From positions 158,301,850-158,365,849 of the forward strand of contig OX465283.1 in the NCBI GenBank assembly GCA_949987705.1: a DNA stretch of 64,000 bases, in the 5' to 3' direction. The number at the start of each line of letters is the position of its first letter. Position 1 is the first letter of the stretch. Below are positions 24,701 through 33,720 of the stretch, in pieces. Made by a program: the position numbers and the translations under genes. Origin of the DNA: Thereva unica. Its lineage: Eukaryota; Arthropoda; Insecta; Diptera; Therevidae. The notes under the pieces were generated by a model that saw only the letters and a list, made by a program, of their open reading frames with translations, ran no database searches and had not been told where the DNA came from.

Positions 24701-27700
24701 TTTAAAACTAAGCTATTTAAGTGATTTTAGGCAGGTCCTATAAATGGGAAAAACAATTCCGAACAAACCCACCCTTTCATTTTAATTTTTCGGGTAATAT
24801 TCGGTGAATGGAAAAATACCATTAAGCAGCCCAATGTAAACAACAAATCGCCCATTGTTTACTTACAAGTAAACTTATATAACGTAATATCATAACTCAG
24901 GTCATGGAACTACCCTCTTTCAAATCAAACCCTTTAATTTTTAAATTCTAAGCCAGTAAGTTTGGGTACATGGGAAAATGTCATTATGCAGTTCAATGTA
25001 AAAAACAAACCGCCCATCTCCTACTTGAAGGTAAAATTATCTAATTTAGTACCACAAAACAAGTCATGGAACCACCCTCTTTCAAATAAATTTCAGGTAA
25101 TTTTCTGTAAATGGCAAAACATTATCTAACACATCAATTCTTCCTTTTTTAATTCCAAGTAAATTTTACTTTATTCAAATATTGAAAAAAAAAAACAATG
25201 TACGTATATATATTGAAAATAGCTTAAATTTTTATTTCTAGGTAAGAGCACAGTTATAATTAAGGATCATGTGTTTTCACATAATAAATAATTAAAAAAG
25301 TACAAAATAAATTCATTAAATTATATTTACATTAAAAATTTCAAATTCATTTATTTAAATTCCATCGTCCGTTAAATTCCGTTAAATTGTCCGCTCCGCG
25401 CCAATCTGTTAGCTAAGGCGGAATCTAAAATCCGTCGAGCGGCGCGGCAAAAGTTGTCGCGCCAATCTGTTTCTACCTTAACACGGATCAACGCGATATT
25501 GTCTACAGAAGTCAACAAGAACCGAAGGCAAAGAAGAAGATCGTGCACATAGACAGGCTGTGCCCGTATCATCAGCCGGATCCAGGATGGATAACTGTTC
25601 AGGAGGACCAGTCCTAAGAAGGAGGCCGTGAGATGATTTATGATGCGCCATCTGTTAGAAGTTAGAGAATAAGGCCGACTGTTTCGTACGGCGTTTATGG
25701 AGGAAAAGTGATTGGTTGGGAATGCCGTTGACAACACTATTTTTGTTACTTATTACTGATTCTGAAGCATGACCAACGACTCTTTGCTACCTCAAATTGA
25801 CAAAAATGATTTGGGAAACAGGGAAGAGGCAGTAAAATAGGAGAGGTGCCTACCGGAAAAAATTTTCTATATTGAGCTTCGAAACATCCCCAAATCCTTT
25901 CAAAAGCGGTTGCTAAATACACGGTGACTGATATTGCCCAAAGTCGAGTATTCACAGAGAAAGTGCTTGGTTGTGTCACTTGCCTCTTCCTATCTGTGAA
26001 TGCTGCAGTTATAGGGAATTCTAAAACCCAATGCCCATTTAACGAGTGTCCCGTAATTATAGACACGTTTTTCTCGATACCCTTTGTGACATCCCCAAGA
26101 GGTCTCGCAATCTCTGGTTATCAAGGCATGAACAATAGTGTTAAAGAATCAATATCGATACCTTTAAAAAAAACTTGAGGATGGAGCACCTCTCAACACT
26201 TCTAGGGCTCCCAACTTACGTGGATAGTTGGATATTTCTGAATCCATGCAGCAGGGTGCCGAATGTAGCCCTAGTGAAGGAGAATTTGCGGGATCACACT
26301 TCATGAGGGCAGTCTAACTCAACAAGCCGCGGTTGCGTGCGCCTAAGATCACTTCTTCATTAGAAGAAGATTTCTTTAGAGGCCGCTTTGAGAAGAGGGG
26401 TAGCGCAGATTTTTGGAAGCTGACTCTTCCAATGCCAATGTTCTTAAAAAGAAGAGGGTTAGATCCTCTGGACCTTCTCCAGGCCACAATAACTCGGCGA
26501 AAGGATGAAGGCTCCAGTCATACAAAGGAGTCCGACGCACCCACAATAAAGCCTAGAACAGCTCAAAAGTCGACCTTCTGCCAAATGGCAAGCCGGGTCA
26601 GAATGGTCGTGGAACAGAAGACCCCATTGACATTAAATAAAAGGATAGGGGTCTTAAACAGATGCAGGAGTGGAGTACTCCATAAAGTCCACCGCCCACC
26701 ATTCACAGAGATGACGTTTTCTGTGAACTAAATGGTCTATTGACGAGGTGAAACAGACGGAAGGCCAAACTGGCTACAAGTTTGCTAGGGCACAGCTTAG
26801 GGTCAGAGCGACATAAAAGCCCAAATTCAGCCAAACTTTCCCTGTTCCCTCAGCACCTCGTGAGTAACCACGACCCTTTCCGCTCCAATCACCAAGAAAG
26901 CAGAGACTCCTCCAAGGTTACCAACTGAAGCCTCGCAGCCTCGCTTTAGGAATGGAAGACGTAAGTTGTTCGAGTGTCAGGATGGGGACCATTGCATTTG
27001 GCGGGCTGGTAGTAGAGGGAGCCTCCTCTAGCCACAACATCACTAACCTTGACCCTAAAACCAGCACTTAAATCCTTAGCGGGGCAATCCCTAGCGCAAG
27101 GAGGCTCGCAATAGGGGGCAGCATAATCCGATTCCAATATAAAGCTTGTCCAGATAAACCGCCATCGCCAAGGCTGCCTCGGCAGTGCTCGAAAAAAGGT
27201 TCATATAGGATAACCGAAAATATACCGTCAATTCGCTAAAGATTCAATCAAAGAATAAGTAAAAACAGCTCTGCAATATTTATGTAAGAATGACCTTTAA
27301 ACTGTCAATTTTATCGGTTAATTGAGTGCATCATTTGATTGATGAGTTTCAAAAGCCTCTTTCCTACATTTCCTTAATTGAATCATAGTACTAAATTATC
27401 TTGTTTTGCATCGTGTTCACTTAGTCAGCCTTTCCCTAGATAGATATTTACTGAAAATGCTTCCACATAAAATACAAACCCTGACACAGACTAAAAATAG
27501 CCAAAATTACAAACCAGCCTGGAGCACTCATCGAGGCAATTCCAAACTGGTTTCAATTATATGAAAATTAGAACGCACCGAATTTGAAATATTGATTTAC
27601 TAGCCATACCTTATGCTCCTTGCATTTAGAAGCCCTGTCCGTAACCGCCAGCAGGCACTTCCATCCCTCATTCTTGTACACTTCGTACCTCTCCTTCACT

Positions 27701-27966
27701 TCTTCCTTCAGGCACCGGTGCAGGCATTGGTAGTCCACAAAGTTCGTGCAGAACTGCTTGCAAACCATTCCTAGAAAGTTCGGCAAAATGATTTTAATTT
27801 CCTCTTCCTCAAAAATCGAAGCGCCCTCCAGTTCGGACTTCCAGAGGTTCAAGATGTCGTACAGCCACTTCAAGTGCAGCGAAAACTTGCGTTGATTGAG
27901 CAGATTCTGCATGATCTCGTCGAACGGGGCGGCGAAATCGATAGCCCCGCTGCAGAACTCAGCCAT
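21782..27966 (-). CDS. Uncharacterised 234-aa protein, three exons, TE-filled first intron
   Basis: I assembled this from three exons: 27966-27610 (119 codons, starting at MAEFCSG), 22182-22052 and 21998-21782 (stop TAA). Intron 1 is about 5.4 kb (27609-22183); intron 2 is 53 bp. Phases agree at both joins (0, then 2/1), and all junctions are GT..AG. The protein is acidic and cysteine-containing in its first half (FLGMVCKQFC, a DYQCLHRCLKEE stretch) and has helical segments; the second half holds an LTFPRTYLAPPERK segment and ends in EFWNIYK. I see no signal peptide, membrane segment or known catalytic motif, and I do not recognise the family. Joining across 5.4 kb is inference: another exon could lie in the intron, or the two parts could be separate genes. 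An AATAAA overlaps the stop codon. Good evidence for coding comes from the matching phases and protein-like composition. Confidence 0.6.
22330..23040 (+). pseudogene. Gypsy-type LTR retrotransposon pol fragment, RT to RNase H
   Basis: The plus-strand reading gives YEVFQKLRTAQLKLSPKKC and YFGHVVSSNGVPTSPEKTTA, then VQHWPTPTDKLEL. After frame breaks come RNase-H-side motifs (HMDTDARNVRIGSVLSQ). This matches the C-terminal reverse transcriptase, the connection and the start of RNase H of Ty3/gypsy elements. Stops and frameshifts show it is dead. It lies antisense in intron 1 of the 234-aa gene. Confidence 0.8.
23098..23488 (-). mobile_element. tRNA-derived SINE, copy 1
   Basis: Read on the minus strand the element starts with a tRNA-like head: an A box at 23478-23462 (TAGCCTAGGGAGTAAGG) and a B box GGTTCGAACCC at 23435-23425. 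The segment GCGTCTGACTACCA between them resembles tRNA-Trp. A tRNA-unrelated body follows, with about 85% similarity by eye to a second copy at 59597-59985. It has inserted into the gypsy element. Confidence 0.85.
23530..23745 (+). pseudogene. Gypsy-type element, integrase C-terminal part
   Basis: The reading MKTRYNLRANSSGYQEKDLVWLFNPRRRK is the GPY/F-side C-terminal region of gypsy integrases (KxRYDxRAN...GDLVWLxNPxRKKGxSPKL). It continues at 25485 after the inserted element. Confidence 0.7.
23745..23820. repeat. Short tandem repeat of a TATTAACACGGATCAACGCAA unit
   Basis: Three to four imperfect copies of a unit of about 25 bp lie beside the TTAA insertion site. The same words resume at 25478, beyond the inserted element, so the repeat existed before the insertion. 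Confidence 0.75.
23821..25477. mobile_element. 1.66-kb non-autonomous DNA element flanked by TTAA
   Basis: The left end reads AGGCACAAACAGATTGGCGCGA; the right end, reverse-complemented, reads GGTAGAAACAGATTGGCGCGA. TTAA flanks both sides (23817-23820 and 25478-25481). A TTAA duplication is the hallmark of piggyBac elements, though a 3-bp TTA/TAA duplication (Harbinger) is also possible. A CAGATTGGCGCG-type copy near 25390-25420 repeats the terminal motif inside. The interior is AT-rich with no transposase. Confidence 0.7.
25485..25640 (+). pseudogene. Gypsy-type element, last part of integrase
   Basis: DIVYRSQQEPKAKKKIVHIDRLCPYHQP matches the end of gypsy pol (VYRIQ..PKxKxKVVHxDRLxPY). It directly continues the 23530-23745 segment once the 1.66-kb insertion is discounted. 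Sequence to about 25740 may be LTR, not defined. Confidence 0.7.
25745..27170. repeat. Dispersed retroelement-derived repeat, copy 2
   Basis: It is collinear with 17860-19240 over its middle part (GATGGAGCAC, AAGAGGGTTAGATCCTCTGGA, GGGGTCTTAAAC blocks). The first 400 bp (GAGCTTCGAAACATCCCC) also resembles 5395-5420. It is probably the 3' half of a non-LTR element. It sits in intron 1 of the 234-aa gene. Confidence 0.55.
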
Positions 27967-29030
27967 GATGCGATCGTCTTTCAGTCAATAAAGGAAGAAC
28001 GCAAATCAACAAAATCAACCTCGATCGAACTTCAAAATTGACAGGAAAAAAGTCGAGGCATTACTCGGTGACTATGCAATTATCTGCGGCCGTGCAGTAG
28101 TAGTAGTGGTGGTGTGGTGGCCTGCAGTTACTGAACTCGGCCGGCCCGGCCCGATCTGAATTTGCCTCACACACTTTTCGCCGTTCGCCCCGCAATTCGT
28201 TAACGAAAGTTCTGACAAAAAACTTGATACCGGCGACCGACGGGGTCAATGTTATTGCCCATGGTCAGTTCTCAAAATATGCTGCGTTGGTCAACGTTAT
28301 TTAGTGGAATGGGCGGTCGGTCACGTTATCGATGAACGCAGGCGCATGTATGGGTGCTGATTGCAGAGTGCTGATAGAAGGCGCTCCTCGCCTGGCGATT
28401 TTTGACGTTGTTTCGCACACAACGGCGGCGTCGGGCTCAGCTTAAATTAACTGCAAAAAAAACGGCCGGAAAATTCGCTGCAGACAACACGTTCTGTTTT
28501 GGATGCAGCTGGTGTTTAGTCGTGCCGAACTTTTTTTATCACTGGCGATGTGGAGCTGGATTTTGGGCGATAATGTTGCAGGGCAGTAAAAATCGCTTCA
28601 TGTCGATTATTTTTCAATTGAAGTAATTATTGATAATTTTTAGTCTATGGCTACTTATTGCAGATTATTTTAAGCGTAAGTTGATGACAATGCTCTTCTG
28701 CCATTGCGTTAGAAGACCCAGATTGAGTTTAAAGAAAACATTAGCATATGTTCTTCTTCCTACGCTTCTTTGAGCCCCCGTGGTACATAGGGTGGAAACA
28801 GTTGCTTTCAGTGTACTCTGTTTTAAGGCTCTTAGCTCGCTCAAGGATCTCCCAGCTGTTGTGGCCTTAGCTAATAGGGTTATCCTCCACGTTGTAACAG
28901 GTCTTCCAACTCAACGGCTCCTTGCCGATTCCAGCAAAATTTTCGTTAGATTGTAATGTCCAGAGTGGCGAGAACAATTATCGAGGGGAGGAAAACTTTC
29001 CATAGCTTGTCGGTGTCGGTCTGACGGTTT
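27967..29030. other. Upstream region of the 234-aa gene, otherwise unassigned
   Basis: It must include the promoter of the minus-strand gene at 27966. The stretch 28060-28260 is GC-richer than the surroundings. No TATA box is obvious. The open frame at 28402-28626 has no recognised domain. Confidence 0.4.
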
Positions 29031-29034
29031 ACCA

Positions 29035-29200
29035 CGGGATCAACTCTTCTGTTATTGGTTTTTGATGTACCACTGGATTAACTCTTCGTGGCTTGTCAGT
29101 TTATCTGTCGGGTGATACCGTTGGATCAACTCTCCTGTGGTTTGTTGTTTTCTTGGGTTGTCTGAATACTATTGGATCAACTCTCCTATGTTTTTGTTCA
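29035..29200. repeat. Short imperfect tandem repeat of a GGATCAACTCT unit
   Basis: GGATCAACTCT or GGATTAACTCT recurs four times at spacings of about 35-55 bp, with CTGT or TTGGTT-like sequence between. It is degenerate, and lies next to the RTE debris. Confidence 0.5.
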
Positions 29201-30049
29201 GTCGTCAGGCAAAGGAATCGACGCTTCCACTGTCTGATTATAACTGTTATATCTGTTGACTTGCTGCTTTCTGTTTGGTATTGTTTTTACAGTGGTGGCG
29301 CACTGTTTCGTCTTTTGTTTTTAGCGGTGACGTAACCACAAAAGAACTGCCTTCTTTAGAATAGGCTTGGGTTTTATTTGCGGCTCGATGTGTCCGTGAA
29401 CGTTGTCCTTTATCTTATTTTTTACGGTAAGCATTGTCCCTTAATGTGATTAGTGCCCACAATCTACTCATTCAGGAAAAAAACATTCAACCATACCCGA
29501 GTATGTTAAAATGGCACGATTTTGCGTCGACAAAGAAATGACTTACGTAGCTTGCTTCTCATACCACCGCAGTTGAGATAAAAGAGCCTTATTTCATCCT
29601 CTTGGCTTGCTTTTTAGTGATGAGTCGAAGTGAGATTAGTCGTTGAAGAAATGACCAGTTAGGTATAGTTTTACCATATATGCAGGTAGAGCCGGGTTTT
29701 TTGTCCATGTAAGCGAGAAACACTAGAGCACACTAGATTGCCAAAAGTTAGCAAAGAGACGTGACAGTAAACAATGTTTGCAACTTTCGCAGAAAACATC
29801 AACTCAGTTTTCGTCAGCCAAAAATACCCATATTAGGTAGTGCGTGGCAAAATACTAAAGTATTATGATCAGATCCAAATTTGTGGGCAGGGAAATTCAT
29901 AGTCTGAACGAAATTGGTCTACTTCTTCTTCTTCTTCGATGGCTCTACAGCCCAATTCGAGCCTTGGTCTCTATCAGCTTTTCCGCCAGACGTTTCTCTG
30001 CTCCGCAACTTGTCTCCAGTTTTTTGTGTTGAGCAGTTTTGCTGCATCG

Positions 30050-31945
30050 GCCTTAACATTGACCCTTTTCGTAAACGTCAAAGCAACCGAGCAACTGAGC
30101 AACAACGCATCGGCAACAAAGCAGCGCAAACTTCTTTTCGCATACGTATGCATACATTCGAAATTGGCTGCGCTGTTGCATTGACTGTTGCGCAACAAAC
30201 TTGAATCTTGTACGTTTTCGAACGAATGCGTTTACGAAAATGCCCATTGTCTTCCCACCTTGACCGTGGTTTGCCAACTGGTGTTTTGCCATCTGGTAGA
30301 AGGTACAAGGCTTTTTTTGTATTCTTGAGTTATCCATTCTTTGGACATGACTGGCCCAACATAAACGCAGTAGCTTGGCATTTGTCGAGAGCTTACACTC
30401 TTTGATCGTACAATTCGTGATTGTAGCTTATTCTCCATGCGGGTTCTTCATTTATTGGGCCGTATATCCTTCAGCGAACCGTATATCTATCTTGTCTGCG
30501 GATTTCTGGGAAGTACTCCATGCTTCACACCCATACGTAGCTACTCTACGTTTGATGGTTTTGCAATTGGTTATGTGGTAAATTGGTTTACCCGTTCGAA
30601 GTTATGTCCCCCCAGGTGGTGTTGTGATTTATTCTTCTTTTTCTTTCCACCCTTGACTGAATTAGAATATTGCTCTTGTCTACTAACTGCTACTTACTGT
30701 CGCTGTCTGTGACTATAGTTCCTTCTTTTGTTCTACATATACCGGAGGAGGGTTTGAAGCCTTTTTTGAAGAAGTTTACTTCCTCGTATGCTTCCCGTGT
30801 TTTTTTTTTGTGCAAGGATTTCCTCTGCCCTCAGGTTGTAATTGTTGAGGGATTGTCGTTTCTTTTTCCTGCAAATGTTTTTTGTTGTTCTTCTTGTTTG
30901 CCCGTATTTCAATTTCTTGTTCCTCGTCGGTCTCTCTATTTCTTGCCTCTATAGCTGCTTTGCATTCCTTGTCGTACCATTCACTGGTTCTGGCTGTGCG
31001 TTTGTAACTTACAGCTTCCTTCGTGACATCTGTCAGTATTGTCTTCAGTCTTATACATTTTCCCTCGACTGTGTCTGTGTTATTTATGTTGGGACATATC
31101 CTTTCTGCTAATTGCCTGATATCTCTCCAATACAGTCTGTTCTTGGAGGCGATCAATATCGAATATTTTTTGTTTGTTGTTTCTTTTTCCTTGAGTGTAC
31201 AGCCGATATCCGAATCTAGCTTTAACTAGGAAAGGGGCTGCTACACAATACGCACCTCTACAGGATCTTACTTGAAATATACTGGAAGCTGTCCTTCTGT
31301 CTGAATATATTATGGTCTTTTTCATTGTGGTATCTTTCGGTGGGAGATAGCCATGTGTATTTGTGAATGTCCTTTCTTAGGAAACATGTTGAACTGACGA
31401 TTATATTTTTGCTCATCGCAAAATCGATAACACGTTGTCCGTTATCGTTCGATGTTTCGTGGAGTTTTTCCTTTCCAATGATCAGTCTGCTCCAGCTCTC
31501 TCTTTTAATTTTGGCGTTAACGTCTCCTATCACCATCTTGATGTTATTGGAAGCGGCCGCGTCATATGCGTGCTCTAGCTTAAAACAGAAAGCCTCCTTT
31601 GTGCTGTCCGCTTTCTCCACAGTCTCCGCATGTGCGTTTATGATCGAAAGGGTGAAGAATTTCGTTCGGAGTCGTATTGAACATAGTCGTTCACTGATTG
31701 GCTTGAACTCTATGACAATATCTAGAGTTGACTTGTGTACTACGAAGTCTACTCCTAAGTGATGCTCCCTTCCGCAGCTGTAGGTTATCCTGTAGTTACC
31801 AAGGGCCATTATCCCGTCTCCTATCCATCTTACCTCTTGTAACGCGAGTAATTTTATTTTGTATCTGCTCACTTCGTCTAATAGTGATTTAACTGCTACA
31901 GTTCTGTACATACTTCGTGTTTTCCATGTTCCAAAAATCAATTCT
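30050..31945 (-). pseudogene. RTE-type retrotransposon, endonuclease plus C-terminal end, RT core deleted
   Basis: The minus-strand frame 31941-31258 is an apurinic-type endonuclease domain: GTWKTRSMYR, IKLLALQEVRWIG, GVDFVVHKS, NAHAETVEKAD, VIGDVNAKI, DNGQRVIDFAMSKN and KYTWLSP. An RGAYCVA..FLVKARFGYRL segment follows about 31250-31200. The linker DKECKAAIEARN follows at 31156-30780. After a gap, the C-terminal LRLCWASHVQRMDNSRI and GKPRSRWEDN motifs lie around 30400-30230. The usual QIDH motif has become KDHN (EKDHN) and the whole RT palm is missing. Dead copy. Confidence 0.85.
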
Positions 31946-32343
31946 AGGAGTTGTTGCCGTAGTCGTTGCCGTTTTCCCGTCCGTTCCGAGGCTTTGCTTC
32001 GGGTTTTTTAACTGATGTGTTATGCAAGGTCCGGTAGTTAGCCCAACCCCACTACCAGGTAAGCCGAGTCCGTGAATTATACCCCATCGGATAGGGTGGC
32101 CCAGTTATACCCCTGGGCACTGGGTTCCCTTTGACTTTAAAACCCTGCAATTTTCCCTCAAAGTATGTTTCGCCATGACGATAAAGAAACTTCAAGACCA
32201 AACTTTTAAATGAGGAACTTGTTGCTCCCAATATCAGTTTTAAGTAGATTGCTAGCATAAGTTCCGCCCAGTAATGATATGGTTAAAAGCTAGTACAACA
32301 TAAAATAAGACACGATGATAAATAACTATATTTACTTAGCAAC
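31946..32343. other. Spacer between the RTE fragment and the RCCD1-like gene
   Basis: The last 80 bp or so before 32344 would be the 3' untranslated region of the minus-strand gene. No other feature is seen. Confidence 0.5.
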
Positions 32344-33598
32344 TTATATTATCATAACTGTACACCAAGGACCACAAATGATCTTTGAAGGCCTTAACGA
32401 AGCCGACTCGACTTCTGTGAAAACATCTTTGTACGAGACTTTGTCATCTAAACCTAGTTGTCCATACTCATTCCATCCAGTGCAGAAAATTTTACCGCAG
32501 GCATTTTGAACTATCGAATGGCGAGCGCCACATTCCACCTTAACTGGAATGCATGAGGTTTCTTCGTTATCTGCATAGCAGCAGGACCAGTCATCAATAA
32601 GTTGTGGTAGGCCATAGACTGTTGGGTTTTTACGCGAAAAGTTCTTCTCGTTTTCCATGGAAATATTTTCGTAAACTTTAATTCCTAGTTGTCCATCTAC
32701 GTTGGATCCCCAAGTGTAAATGTCTCCAAAGGCGGATATTGCTGCACTATGCCAACCACCAGCAGATATGTTTATTATCTAAAAAAGATAGATTTAAGTA
32801 TTTTGAAAGATTTCTCAAGTCGTGTACCTTAACCCCAGATAATGCCTCAATTATTTTCGGGACTTCTTGCACCTTCATGTCAGTTATTCCAAGTTGACCA
32901 CGTCTGAAATATGATAGTGTTTTAGTTCGCAGAAAACATTTGATTTCCATTCAAGTTACAATCCGTTTCCCCAGCTGTAGATATCACCATTTCTGTTCAA
33001 GGCCAAAGCGTGCTCAAAGCCACACACCAGCGACTTGATCTTCTCATGCTTCGGAAACTCAAATATCTTAGAAGGTATATTGTAGACTGAATTGTTCTTT
33101 GTTATAGCAATGCACAAGGTGACACCGCAAGCGATATGCTCGATTTGATCCGAGGGTTCGCTCCTGTACTCCCCAAAAATGGTCCGCTTTCTAGATTCAA
33201 CATGAAGAAAGTTAAGTTTATCCAAAGAATCCTTACGTACATTTAATCGAAATACGTCCCCGTTCTCTAGGAGGATTATGCAGAAGTTGTCATTGGTTAT
33301 AACATTCTTAATCGGCGAATCTGTTTCCTTCTTCAGCAGCTTATTGGGAGCATCCTCGGTGAATCCTGTTACTATGACTTCATTTCCAAGGGCAAAAGCA
33401 TTGAAAGCCCATGATAAAGAACAAACAACGTTGTTATTATCCAACGGAATCGAAAACTCTATAAAATAAAGGAATTCGCTCAGTCACAGTGAAAGGTAAA
33501 GACAGTTACGAGTTCTCACCTGTTGGAAGAATTGTTTTAACAGCATGCGCTGCCCCAAACTGTCGAAATCCGTTGAAACCACAGAAATAGCTTCTCAT
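32344..33598 (-). CDS. RCCD1-like: RCC1-repeat protein, RCCD1-like, four exons, 362 aa
   Basis: The exons are 33598-33520, 33458-32960, 32903-32828 and 32778-32344. The introns are 61, 56 and 49 bp, and the phases are consistent throughout. The protein opens with YFCGFNGFRQFG. It then shows a degenerate RCC1-type beta-propeller: CGFEHALALNRNGDIYSWGNG, RGQLG, SAGGWHSAAIS..GDIYTWGSN, DGQLGI, CGARHSIV, and GWNEYGQLGLDD. It ends at CGPWCTVMII. RCC1 blades carry the G..H...L...G.vy.WG.n..GQLG pattern seen here. The total length and the short GFxGFxQ opening match RCC1 domain-containing protein 1, which in mammals partners the JmjC protein KDM8. That partner role is family knowledge and is not visible here. 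The alternative is another small RCC1-repeat protein. The gene is head to head with ARL3. Confidence 0.88.
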
Positions 33599-33720
33599 TA
33601 CAATTTATTTAGTATTGGTAGTTTAGTTGCTTAGTGAGGTGGTCAAAAATACACAATCCGAAGGGAAACTTTCGCCAGCCGAGTTTATAAGAATAATTCT
33701 CAGCGTATAAGAGCTGCAAG
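33599..33720. promoter_or_regulatory. Putative bidirectional promoter between RCCD1-like gene and ARL3
   Basis: Only 122 bp separate the two divergent start codons, so both 5' untranslated regions and core promoters must lie here, or overlap it, unless far-upstream non-coding exons exist. I see no TATA box in either orientation. This fits a TATA-less housekeeping promoter. Confidence 0.6.

Larger units (their letters stand above)
22183..27609 (-). other. Intron 1 of the 234-aa gene, colonised by nested repeats
   Basis: The donor is AAG|GTATGG at 27609 and the acceptor TTTCAG at 22183-22184, read on the minus strand. Inside are a gypsy-type pol fragment in three pieces, a tRNA-derived SINE, a TTAA-flanked non-autonomous element and a copy of a dispersed non-LTR-derived repeat. 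All recognisable pol coding is on the plus strand, antisense to the gene. Confidence 0.55.

Noticed and set aside
29914..30204. Plus-strand frame of 96 codons
   Set aside because: It overlaps several equally long frames on both strands in degraded RTE sequence, with no domain.
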